From contig JACRGW010000118.1 of the NCBI GenBank assembly GCA_016212195.1, positions 1 to 21,704 on the forward strand: 21,704 nt of DNA, read 5' to 3'. Positions 1-6,955 of the stretch are shown here, piece by piece; the stretch's first letter is position 1; each line of letters begins with the position of its first letter. The stretch is from Nitrospirota bacterium (GTDB lineage: Bacteria > Nitrospirota > Thermodesulfovibrionia > JACRGW01). Below the pieces are notes generated by a model. The model was not told where the DNA came from. It saw only the letters and a list, made by a program, of their open reading frames with translations, and made no database searches. The translations under genes and the position numbers were made by a program.

Positions 1-726
1 TCTTCTCAAGAGGTTTCTTATGAGGATATGGAATTTGAGGTCGAGGGTGAGATGGCCGTTGTAAACGAGGCGGGTCGGAGTGAGGAAAGACAAGGTCATA
101 ATGTAGGGGCAAGGCGCTGCCTCACCCTCTTTTGATTTGGAATTCAAACTGGATTCCCACTTTCGTGGGAATGACAATATTGACGGCGTAAATGATTTAA
201 GGGTGTTTGTGTCGGATGAATAAATGAATTCACTGTCATTTTTCTGAAAATCCCCCCTGCCCCCCTTTTTCAAAGTGGGGTTTGCTCTCACTGTGTCCAG
301 TCCGTATCTCCCCCTGCCTTTTCCTATCCCTATCCTTCCGAGTTCATCGAAGGTATAAATAAAATAAGGGAGATAATCAACAGCCTTGCCTATTAGAGTT
401 AATCCGAATGTTATTTCGTCTTTAGGAGTATAGCCTCTTTTTTTTTCAGGGGGTGGTTCGATAATAAAGGGATGGGGCGCATTGGTATATTTCCGCATTA
501 TTTTTGTATCCGATGGCGGAGGGGTCTCAAAGACATAGGAATAGATACACTTTTCTTTCAGGAGACAGTCAAGACAATCTTTATTTTTAATGGCACAGAC
601 TACTTTTCTAAAGGCATTACCGAACCCACCCCTTAGGGTAGAGCCTTTGTATGAGGGAAGGATAATGATATCAAGAGGGTAAAGCGTGAGGTCAAACTTA
701 CAATATTTAATCTCTCCCTGTATCAA
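1..726 (-). CDS. cas6: CRISPR Cas6-type pre-crRNA endoribonuclease (RAMP), 3' end beyond window
   Basis: The reading frame is open on the minus strand from a TTG at 726 to the window edge (242 codons seen, C-terminus missing). An in-frame TAA at 751-753 closes it upstream, and AAGGAG seven bases before the TTG supports this start. Visible hallmarks: GSTLRGGFGNAFRKVVC near residues 28-44, a cysteine cluster C44/C51/C54/C60, YSYVFETPPP at 62-71, APHPFIIEPPP at 83-93, LIGKAVDYLPYFI at 111-123, the glycine-rich loop GRIGIGKGRGRYG at 130-142, and FLTPTRL at 214-220. By recall this order matches the Cas6 family that cuts CRISPR repeat RNA in type I/III systems. Residues about 148-209 are low-complexity and are encoded by three palindromic repeats inserted in frame. 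The gene starts 55 bases after the mdh stop on the same strand. No array or other cas gene is in view. I am fairly sure of the family; whether it is active is unknown. Confidence 0.8.
   Translation of the reverse strand, partial: MIQGEIKYCKFDLTLYPLDIIILPSYKGSTLRGGFGNAFRKVVCAIKNKDCLDCLLKEKCIYSYVFETPPPSDTKIMRKYTNAPHPFIIEPPPEKKRGYTPKDEITFGLTLIGKAVDYLPYFIYTFDELGRIGIGKGRGRYGLDTVRANPTLKKGGRGDFQKNDSEFIYSSDTNTLKSFTPSILSFPRKWESSLNSKSKEGEAAPCPYIMTLSFLTPTRLVYNGHLTLDLKFHILIRNLLRR
103..130. repeat. Imperfect inverted repeat (GTAGGGGCAAGGCG type) inside cas6
   Basis: AGGGGCAAGGC (105-115) faces GCCTCACCCT (119-128) as an imperfect inverted repeat. The sequence resembles a common dispersed element of metagenomic Nitrospirota-like genomes. 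It encodes EGEAAPCPY in the cas6 frame, just before the recognisable FLTPTRL segment resumes. Confidence 0.5.
153..172. repeat. Perfect 8-bp-stem palindromic repeat inside cas6 (SFPRKWESS-encoding)
   Basis: ATTCCCAC (153-160), loop TTTC, then GTGGGAAT (165-172) form a perfect 8-bp stem. On the minus strand the element and its flank read SFPRKWESS. That peptide is typical of spurious or embedded translations of this widespread dispersed repeat. The copy is in frame with cas6 and adds no stop codon. Confidence 0.7.
247..285. repeat. Palindromic C/G-tract repeat inside cas6
   Basis: A run of C followed by CTTT, a short loop, AAAG and GGGG forms an imperfect hairpin (about 262-280). I recognise this kind of element from the intergenic regions of many Nitrospirota and deltaproteobacterial genomes, but here it lies inside an open reading frame and encodes ANPTLKKGGRGDF. 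Its exact ends cannot be set from one copy. Confidence 0.6.
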
Positions 727-781
727 TGGTTCACTCCTTAATCGTTGATCTTAATTTTATTATATATGAGGGAGAATATTG

Positions 782-1714
782 TTATAACAATCCTTTTAAC
801 AACTTCACCCCTTCTCTCACTGCCTCTATGGATGTGAGGAAGGATTTTTTTTCTTCTTCTGTAAGATCCAATTCAACTACTTTCTCCACCCCTGCAGTTC
901 CGAGAACTACAGGTACCCCTGCATAGATTCCCTTTATCCCGTATTCACCATTGAGATAGGTAGAGCAGGGGAGGGTCTTCTTTCTGTTATTAAGTATGGC
1001 ATCAACCATTTCTACTGTTGCAGCAGCAGGTGCATAATAAGCGCTCCCTGTCTTCAGGAACCCTACGATCTCTGCCCCTGCCTTGCGTGTCCTTTCTACA
1101 AGCCGTTCTATCTTCTCTTTTGGAATCAACTCTGTTATAGGAGTTCCTGCGACAGTTGTATATCTCGGAAGGGGAACCATCAGATCTCCATGATTTCCGA
1201 TGACTATAGTATGTATCTTCTCGATGGATACATTGAATTCCTCTGCTATAAATGAGATGAACCGTGCAGAATCGAGGACGCCTCCCATGCCGAATACCCT
1301 CTTTTTGGGAAAACCGCTTATCTCAGAGGCAACATAGGTCATAAGGTCGAGGGGGTTTGTAACCACTATAATTAATGCCTGGGTGGATTTACTCGCAACC
1401 TCTCGAGTTACCATCTTCACTATCTCTGCGTTCGCCTTAAGGAGTTCATCCCTGCTCATCCCGGGTTTCCTCGGAAGACCGGCTGTTATTATGGCTATAT
1501 CAGAATCAGTAGTATCTTTATAGTCATTAGTGCCGATAACCCTGCAGTCATATCCATAGAGGGGTGTAGATTGCTGAAGGTCCAGTGCCTTTCCCTGTGG
1601 GATCCCTTCGACCACATCTACGAGGATGACATCTCCGAGACCCTTCTCTAAAATCCTCTGAGCTACGGAGGCACCAACATTTCCCGCACCGACTATGGTG
1701 ATCTTCTTATTCAC
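782..1714 (-). CDS. mdh: Malate dehydrogenase (LDH-like type)
   Basis: The protein is a 310-aa cytosolic NAD-dependent malate/oxaloacetate oxidoreductase of the TCA cycle. The Rossmann loop GAGNVGASVA is at residues 9-18. Asp33 (LVDVVEG) fits NAD use. The mobile loop reads RKPGMSRDELL with Arg82 and Arg88; Arg82, where lactate dehydrogenases have Gln, favours malate. Further on are N120 (VTNPLD), D148, R151 and the catalytic H175 in GNHGD. The start is GTG; its first bases overlap the TGA of the upstream CNNM gene (GTGA), so translation is probably coupled. AAGGAT lies about ten bases upstream. It is the last metabolic gene before cas6, and no terminator is visible in the 55-base gap. Length is normal for the family. 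Confidence 0.95.
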   Translation of the reverse strand: MNKKITIVGAGNVGASVAQRILEKGLGDVILVDVVEGIPQGKALDLQQSTPLYGYDCRVIGTNDYKDTTDSDIAIITAGLPRKPGMSRDELLKANAEIVKMVTREVASKSTQALIIVVTNPLDLMTYVASEISGFPKKRVFGMGGVLDSARFISFIAEEFNVSIEKIHTIVIGNHGDLMVPLPRYTTVAGTPITELIPKEKIERLVERTRKAGAEIVGFLKTGSAYYAPAAATVEMVDAILNNRKKTLPCSTYLNGEYGIKGIYAGVPVVLGTAGVEKVVELDLTEEEKKSFLTSIEAVREGVKLLKGLL

Positions 1715-2979
1715 AGCTTCGTTATCCTTACCCTCTCGATCTTTCTTCCTTCCATCTCGAGGACGAGGAATCTCAGGTCATGGTAGCGGAGTTGTTCTCC
1801 GACCTTGGGAAGTCTTCCAAAGAGACCGAAAAGGAATCCACCGATTGTATTGAAATCTTCACTCTTCAGTTCAATACCAACAAGCTCGTTTACCTCATCA
1901 AGTCCTGTAGAGCCGGAGACTATAAAGGTCCTCTCATCGATTATCTCGACCTCTTTCTCAGCCTCCATCTCCTCGAATTCATCCTGCAGACCTCCGACTA
2001 TCTCCTCAATAAGGTCTTCGAGGGTAATAAGCCCTGCTGTTCCACCGTATTCGTCCACTACAATTGCTATCTGGAATTTACTCCTCTGCATCTCATCCAG
2101 GAGTTCAGTAACCATCTTATTCTCAGGGATATAGTAGGCCTCTCTTATTAGATTCGTTATGGGGTCATCTTTTCCGAGCCTTTCCTCTGCCATCTTAATC
2201 AATATGTCTTTCACATAGAGTATTCCGGTTATATTATCGACAGTATCCCTGATTACAGGATAACGGGAATAACCTTCCTTAGATACGAGTTCAAGGGCGT
2301 CTGCGACTGTTGAACCCTCGGGTATCGATACTATCTCTGTTCTCGGTACCATCGCCTCAGATACCGTTGTATCCCCGAACTCGAAGACCTTATGGAGCAT
2401 CTCTTTTTCCTCTTCTTCGAGTGCCCCTTCCTCCTTTCCGATACTTATCATTGCCTTTATCTCTTCTTCTGTCACAAAAGGTATTCCTGGTTTTTTGCTT
2501 AATCCAAAAAGTTTCATAATGAGGTTCATAAACTTCGCGAACACCCAGACTATAGGTCTCATCAGGAGCATGAGGAATTCTGTAAGGGTAGACAGACTGA
2601 GGGCGACCTTCTCGGAATAGGATACTGCGATGGTCTTAGGTGTGAACTCCCCGAATATAACTGTAAGGATTGTCATAACGATAGTTGCGATGGCTACCCC
2701 ATCTTCACCGAAGAGGTGGAGGGCAACGGCTGTAGCCGAGGAAGTGGCGAGAACTGTAAAGAAATTTCCGCTAAGGATTACTGTCCCGAAAAAACGGTCA
2801 TGCTGATCTATAATCTTCTGGACTGTCTTTGCCTTTTTATCCCCTTTCTCTATGAGGTTCCTTATCCTGAACTTATTAACAGAGATCATAGATGCCTCTG
2901 ATGCTGAGAGGAGGGCGATAATCAAGAGGCATATAAGGACAAGGATAAGATTTACTATATCATAATGGCTGAAGGTCAT
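1711..2979 (-). CDS. CNNM/CorC-HlyC family membrane protein (DUF21, CBS pair, CorC domain)
   Basis: This is a 422-aa inner-membrane protein. The N-terminal DUF21 region (about 1-160) has several membrane helices, the SASEAS motif at 25-30 and GEFTPKTIA at 110-118. Two CBS motifs follow at about 205-330, ending in VDEYGGTAGLITLEDLIEEIVG-like sequence, then a CorC_HlyC transporter-associated domain (about 345-420). Homologues are linked to magnesium or cobalt efflux or homeostasis, but many are annotated only as hemolysin-like; substrate is not settled here. The ATG at 2979 has no clear Shine-Dalgarno. It lies 47 bases after icd and overlaps mdh by 4 bases. A CBS protein between two TCA enzymes has no obvious metabolic role; the link may be only co-transcription. 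Confidence 0.9.
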   Translation of the reverse strand: MTFSHYDIVNLILVLICLLIIALLSASEASMISVNKFRIRNLIEKGDKKAKTVQKIIDQHDRFFGTVILSGNFFTVLATSSATAVALHLFGEDGVAIATIVMTILTVIFGEFTPKTIAVSYSEKVALSLSTLTEFLMLLMRPIVWVFAKFMNLIMKLFGLSKKPGIPFVTEEEIKAMISIGKEEGALEEEEKEMLHKVFEFGDTTVSEAMVPRTEIVSIPEGSTVADALELVSKEGYSRYPVIRDTVDNITGILYVKDILIKMAEERLGKDDPITNLIREAYYIPENKMVTELLDEMQRSKFQIAIVVDEYGGTAGLITLEDLIEEIVGGLQDEFEEMEAEKEVEIIDERTFIVSGSTGLDEVNELVGIELKSEDFNTIGGFLFGLFGRLPKVGEQLRYHDLRFLVLEMEGRKIERVRITKL

Positions 2980-3026
2980 TTTGTTTATATTGTCTATTGG
3001 AGATTGTAGATTTTAAATTTTCAATT

Positions 3027-4106
3027 TTAAAGTTTCAATTTTTTTATGATCGCCTCTGCAACCTGCGAGGTGCTCGCTGCTTCTGGGTCATCAGGGTTCG
3101 GTTTCATGTCGTATGTGACCCATTTCCCTTCTGAGAGGACAGAAGTTATAGCATTATCAACCCTATCGGCAGCAGATTTTTCGCCGAGATGTCTGAGCAT
3201 CATAACCCCTGAGAGGATCATTGCTATAGGGTTCACCTTATTCATACCTTTATATTTAGGGGCGCTTCCATGGGTGGGCTCGAATATAGCTATCTCCTTT
3301 CCGATATTTGCGCCTGGTGAAACTCCAAGACCACCTATGAGACCTGCGGCGAGGTCGGATATAATATCCCCATAGAGGTTTGGCATGACCATGACATCGT
3401 AAAGCTCAGGTTTACTGACGAGCTGCATACACATATTGTCTACTATCCTGTCCTCAAACTCTATCTCAGGGTAATTCCTGGAGACCTCTCGCGCTATTTC
3501 GAGGAAGAGTCCGTCAGTAGTCTTCATGATATTTGCCTTGTGAACAGCGGTGACCTTCCGCCTGTTATATTTTCTGGCATAATCGAAGGCAAACTTTACT
3601 ATCCTCTCGGAGCCGTAGACAGATATAGGTTTCAGACTTATTGCAGCATCATCCCTGATGGTTATCCCGGTGCTTTTTTTTATGGTCTCCATGATAGCCC
3701 TTGCACCTTCAGAGCCTCTTTCAAACTCAATTCCGGAGTAAAGATCTTCTGTGTTCTCCCTCACTATAATAAGGTCAACCCTTTCAAAACGTGACGTTAC
3801 CCCTGGATAGAGCTTGCAGGGCCTGAGACAGCAGTAAAGGTCGAGCGTCCTTCTCAATGTTACATTTACACTCCTGAAACCGGTTCCAACAGGAGTTGTT
3901 ATGGGTCCCTTCAGTCCTACCTTATTTTTTCTCAGGGATTCGATTATACCTTCTGGCAGAGGGTTCCCTGTCTTCTCGAAGACTTCTGTGCCGGCAAACT
4001 GAATATCCCAGTCAAATCTTACCCCTGTAGCCTCAAGGACAAGTTTCGTTGCTTCGGTGATCTCCGGGCCGACACCATCACCAGGGATGAGAGTAACTTT
4101 ATGCAT
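3027..4106 (-). CDS. icd: Isocitrate dehydrogenase (short form), coenzyme uncertain
   Basis: This 359-aa member of the isocitrate/isopropylmalate dehydrogenase family oxidatively decarboxylates isocitrate to 2-oxoglutarate. Residues matching the E. coli isocitrate site are S79, N81, R85, R95, R116 (IVRENTED), Y123, K190 (VHKANIMK), D247 and D251 (NLYGDIISD). The S-x-N pair and RENTEDLYSG argue against isopropylmalate dehydrogenase. Homoisocitrate dehydrogenase is the main alternative, given the neighbouring homocitrate-synthase-family gene. The size is that of NAD-type enzymes, yet K284-Y285 (SAPKYKG) and Y332 (VTYD) match NADP-contact residues of E. coli Icd, while the position of its Arg395 is Pro336. 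The gene starts 7 bases after the upstream citrate-synthase candidate, so the two form one operon. Confidence 0.85.
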   Translation of the reverse strand: MHKVTLIPGDGVGPEITEATKLVLEATGVRFDWDIQFAGTEVFEKTGNPLPEGIIESLRKNKVGLKGPITTPVGTGFRSVNVTLRRTLDLYCCLRPCKLYPGVTSRFERVDLIIVRENTEDLYSGIEFERGSEGARAIMETIKKSTGITIRDDAAISLKPISVYGSERIVKFAFDYARKYNRRKVTAVHKANIMKTTDGLFLEIAREVSRNYPEIEFEDRIVDNMCMQLVSKPELYDVMVMPNLYGDIISDLAAGLIGGLGVSPGANIGKEIAIFEPTHGSAPKYKGMNKVNPIAMILSGVMMLRHLGEKSAADRVDNAITSVLSEGKWVTYDMKPNPDDPEAASTSQVAEAIIKKLKL

Positions 4107-4113
4107 TATCTTT

Positions 4114-5352
4114 CTATGGGGTTACAGTCATTATCTTTCTTGCAACTTCGGGATGGGTTGCAATAAGCCTCAGTTCGTCATCGGTAAGAGGTTTCTGAGT
4201 ATGGAGGTTTGCATACTGGACGAGCTCCAGCACCTTCCTTGCCTCGTTGTCATCATGGAAATGGATGCCGAGCTTGTCATAGACATATCTGAAGCCTTTG
4301 ATTCCGCCGTATTCTCCGGTTGTTATGATTCTTCCTGTTTCGAGGAGTTCCGGTTCACCTCTGCCGACATCCTCAGGGTCATACAACTCATAATTCCTCC
4401 TGTCTTTTAAAGCCCCATCGGCATGTATACCAGACTCATGGGCAAAGGCATTGGCTCCAACACCGGGTTGATTTATCGGAATAGGTAGATTAAAGGCATA
4501 GGATGCGTACCTCGCAAGCTTCCATGTCTTTTTCAAATCAACATGTTCATCGAGATGGACCTTTTCGGTCAAACCATGGGAGAATTTGAGTGCAAGGATT
4601 GTGGAGACGAGGTCACAATTACCACAGCGCTCACCATAGCCGTTGATTGTTGTATTTATATAGGCATCAACGCCACCTTCGATAGCACCCTGGGCACCTG
4701 CCACTGATACAGCCTCAGCCATACCGAGGTCATTATGACAGTGCATCTCGATGGGGAACCTGGCTGCCATTGCAAGTGCCTTGATTCTTTCATATATGGT
4801 TATCGAGTCATCTGCACCGAGGGTATCACAGTATCTGAAGCGATCAGCACCTGCTTCTTTTCCTGCATGGGCAAATTCTATCAGTTTGTCAAGCTCTGTC
4901 CTCGATGCGTCCTCTGCATTAATCCCTATAGTTTCCACACCCAGTTCTTTTGCAACCTTCACAGCATCGACAGCTGATTTGACGATGTCCTTGAAGACCT
5001 TTCTGCCCTGAAACTTTCCCTGAATCATTATCTCAGATGTGGATATAGAGATATTCAGATGTTTTATCTCGGGACAGTTTTTGAATGTGAGCTTTATATC
5101 CTCAGGGATCGCCCTGCACCAGCCCTCAAGATGGAGCCTCTTAATGACTCCGTTTTTCACAAGTTCGAGATTGCCATTAATATAGTTTATCTCATGTTTT
5201 ATTGTAGGGAAACCGATCTCGCTCTGATAAATACCCATATCATCGAGATAGATATTCAGCATGGTCTTCGATAGTTTCGGCAGAAGTATTCTCGATGTCT
5301 GCACTCCATCCCTGTTCGTAACGTCTATGATGTAAATCTTTTTCTTTTCCAT
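4114..5352 (-). CDS. Homocitrate/isopropylmalate synthase family; probable Re-citrate synthase
   Basis: This 412-aa enzyme belongs to the DRE-TIM metallolyase family, which condenses acetyl-CoA with a 2-oxoacid. Visible motifs are NRDGVQTSR (13-21; the usual Glu after RDG is Val), the metal-binding HCHNDLG (204-210), GYGERCGN (238-245) and the C-terminal AHESGIHADG (304-313). It lacks the roughly 120-aa leucine-regulatory domain of LeuA, so isopropylmalate synthase is unlikely. Context decides the call: it directly precedes isocitrate dehydrogenase and shares its unit with malate dehydrogenase, and no classical citrate synthase is present. Re-citrate synthase, known from Clostridium kluyveri and several anaerobes, belongs to this family. 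Homocitrate synthase (NifV or lysine type) is the alternative. The ATG at 5352 has GGAGG 11 bases upstream; an in-frame extension to 5421 has no such site and overlaps the predicted promoter. Confidence 0.75.
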   Translation of the reverse strand: MEKKKIYIIDVTNRDGVQTSRILLPKLSKTMLNIYLDDMGIYQSEIGFPTIKHEINYINGNLELVKNGVIKRLHLEGWCRAIPEDIKLTFKNCPEIKHLNISISTSEIMIQGKFQGRKVFKDIVKSAVDAVKVAKELGVETIGINAEDASRTELDKLIEFAHAGKEAGADRFRYCDTLGADDSITIYERIKALAMAARFPIEMHCHNDLGMAEAVSVAGAQGAIEGGVDAYINTTINGYGERCGNCDLVSTILALKFSHGLTEKVHLDEHVDLKKTWKLARYASYAFNLPIPINQPGVGANAFAHESGIHADGALKDRRNYELYDPEDVGRGEPELLETGRIITTGEYGGIKGFRYVYDKLGIHFHDDNEARKVLELVQYANLHTQKPLTDDELRLIATHPEVARKIMTVTP

Positions 5353-5392
5353 ATTTTCTTTAACCTCCAGAATTAGCTTGGTTTCGAATTTT

Positions 5393-5421
5393 AAAATAAC
5401 ATAACTATAGAGGTTTTTCAA
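5393..5421 (-). promoter_or_regulatory. Candidate sigma-70 promoter for the citrate synthase-icd-mdh unit
   Basis: On the minus strand TTGAAA (5421-5416) is followed after 17 bases by TATTTT (5398-5393). This would give a leader of roughly 35 bases containing the GGAGG of the citrate-synthase candidate. The -10 is a modest match. Confidence 0.4.
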
Positions 5422-5444
5422 TACATCTTCAGGGGCTATAGGAA

Positions 5445-5461
5445 AAGATCCGCCAGATCTT
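5445..5461 (-). terminator. Weak hairpin after the response-regulator gene
   Basis: AAGATC, a five-base loop, then GATCTT followed by TTCC on the minus strand overlaps the stop codon of the HD-GYP gene. The stem is only 6 bp and the T-run is short, so it is at best a leaky terminator. Confidence 0.3.
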
Positions 5462-6917
5462 AAAGAGGGATTGTCTTTTTTTCGATGAGCATGAGGGCTA
5501 CTTCAGCAATAGAGGAATCAAACTGGGTCTTTGAACATTTCCTGAGCTCTTTGATCACCCTTGTTATAGAGAGGACATCCCTGTAGTATCTCTTTGAGGT
5601 CATAGCCTCGATGGTATCTGCAACACAGAGAATCCTTGCCCCAAGAGATATCTCTTCTCCCTTCAGACCATCAGGATAACCTTTTCCATCATAACGTTCG
5701 TGGTGGTGACGAATAGATTTTGTGATTTCTTCCGAGAAACCTATCGGTTGAAGTATCCTTTCCCCGTGGAGCGGATGCTCTTTCATTATATTATACTCTT
5801 TGTTGGTGAGCTTACCGGGTTTATAGAGTACCTGCTCTTTAATCCCTATTTTTCCTACATCATGGAGGATACCGGCTATATGCATCTCTTCTATCTTTTC
5901 TTTTGACAGTCCCATCTTCTCAGCTATTGCGATGGCATATTTTGCGACCTGTGCCGAATGGCCTTTTGTATAAGGATCTTTTGCCTCTATTGCGGCAGCG
6001 AGGGCCGAAATGGTCTTAAAGTAATTTTCTCTGATCTCTTCATAGAGTTTGTTGTTTTCCAGGGAAACAGTTAGCTGTCCTGCAATAATCGAGAATAGAT
6101 CGAGATCGCCCTTTGTAAATGGAGAGAGCTGGTCAATCTTGCTGATGTTTATAACCCCGAGGTTTTTCCCTTTGATTACAAGAGGCACACACATGCCTGC
6201 ATTTATCTCGTGAAGCCCTATTGCGTCTTTTAATACAGGATTGCTATGACCCTCATTATTAACGATAATTCCTTCACCTGTTCGTAACACCCAGCCTGAA
6301 ATACCTTCCCCTACCCCTGTCCTTGACCCCTTTACCCTTTCAGAAAACATTCCGCTCGATGCCCTTACAACAAGCTCCTGTGTATCCTCGTCTAAAAGCA
6401 TGATTGAGATCCTGTCTGCCTTAATCTCTGAAAGTGCAACCTTCATTATTGCATCGAATATATCATCCTGCCGCATGTCCTTAATCAATACCCTGTTGAC
6501 CTCAAGGAGTGGTATCAGTGCCTTCAACCTCATATTCTCCTTTATAAGTCGCCCCTTCTCAAGGGCATATTCAACCATATTTATCAATTCATTGCGTTTG
6601 AATGGCTTAAGGACAAAACCTTCTATTCCCATTTTTAAAGACTCTATGGCTGATTCTATGGTTCCCTGACCGGTAATGACCACAGTCGTTATATCATCCC
6701 TGATCTTCTTTACGGCCTGATAGACCTCCAGGCCACTCATGCCGGGCATATTCAGATCCGTGAGAAGCAGATCAAAAGAATTTCTTTTTGCTTCTTCTAT
6801 CGCTTTGGAACCCTCAGTAACAGTAGTAACCTCATAGCCCTCTTCGATAAGTATCTGGGCACAAAGGTTACCAACTACTTCTTCGTCATCAACGACTAAA
6901 ACCGTTCTCTTATTCAA
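5460..6917 (-). CDS. Response regulator with REC, GAF and HD-GYP domains (probable c-di-GMP phosphodiesterase)
   Basis: This 485-aa cytoplasmic signalling protein has three domains. The receiver domain (1-120) has the acidic pair D10/D11, phospho-acceptor D54 (LLTDLNMPG), T82 and K104 (LKPF). A GAF domain follows at about 145-290 (GVGEGISGWV, then CVPLVIKGKNLGVINI). The HD-GYP domain (about 300-485) keeps H352-D353 (HDVGKIG), HHHE at 404-407 and DGKGYPDGL at 410-418. HD-GYP enzymes hydrolyse cyclic di-GMP, so phosphorylation would gate this activity. The intact GYP motif supports an active enzyme; the GAF ligand is unknown. The start is TTG, with GGTGAT about ten bases upstream; no in-frame ATG occurs nearby. 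No histidine kinase is adjacent. It lies 38 bases after the YeiH-type gene and probably shares its transcript. Confidence 0.92.
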   Translation of the reverse strand: MNKRTVLVVDDEEVVGNLCAQILIEEGYEVTTVTEGSKAIEEAKRNSFDLLLTDLNMPGMSGLEVYQAVKKIRDDITTVVITGQGTIESAIESLKMGIEGFVLKPFKRNELINMVEYALEKGRLIKENMRLKALIPLLEVNRVLIKDMRQDDIFDAIMKVALSEIKADRISIMLLDEDTQELVVRASSGMFSERVKGSRTGVGEGISGWVLRTGEGIIVNNEGHSNPVLKDAIGLHEINAGMCVPLVIKGKNLGVINISKIDQLSPFTKGDLDLFSIIAGQLTVSLENNKLYEEIRENYFKTISALAAAIEAKDPYTKGHSAQVAKYAIAIAEKMGLSKEKIEEMHIAGILHDVGKIGIKEQVLYKPGKLTNKEYNIMKEHPLHGERILQPIGFSEEITKSIRHHHERYDGKGYPDGLKGEEISLGARILCVADTIEAMTSKRYYRDVLSITRVIKELRKCSKTQFDSSIAEVALMLIEKKTIPL

Positions 6918-6955
6918 TACCTATCACCCATTAAGTTTTAATATCATTTTATTTC

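Noticed and set aside
1..300. The left edge as a plain intergenic region with dispersed repeats.
   Set aside because: The repeats alone suggest this, but the minus-strand frame is open throughout and carries Cas6 family blocks on both sides of them.
726..926. Plus-strand frame of 66 codons across the mdh end and the mdh-cas6 gap.
   Set aside because: Mostly antisense to mdh; no ribosome site or domain.
1780..2151. Plus-strand open frames of 123 and 109 codons opposite the CNNM gene.
   Set aside because: They lie fully antisense to a gene with clear CBS and CorC domains, have Ser/Pro/Phe-rich shadow composition, and show no recognisable domain.
3027..5352. A leucine-pathway LeuA/LeuB pair.
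   Set aside because: The synthase lacks the LeuA regulatory domain, the dehydrogenase has the isocitrate-type S-x-N and RENTED residues, and no leuC or leuD is present; mdh is in the same unit.
5353..5421. A 23-residue N-terminal extension of the citrate-synthase candidate.
   Set aside because: It has no Shine-Dalgarno, overlaps the candidate promoter, and family members begin just before the RDG motif.
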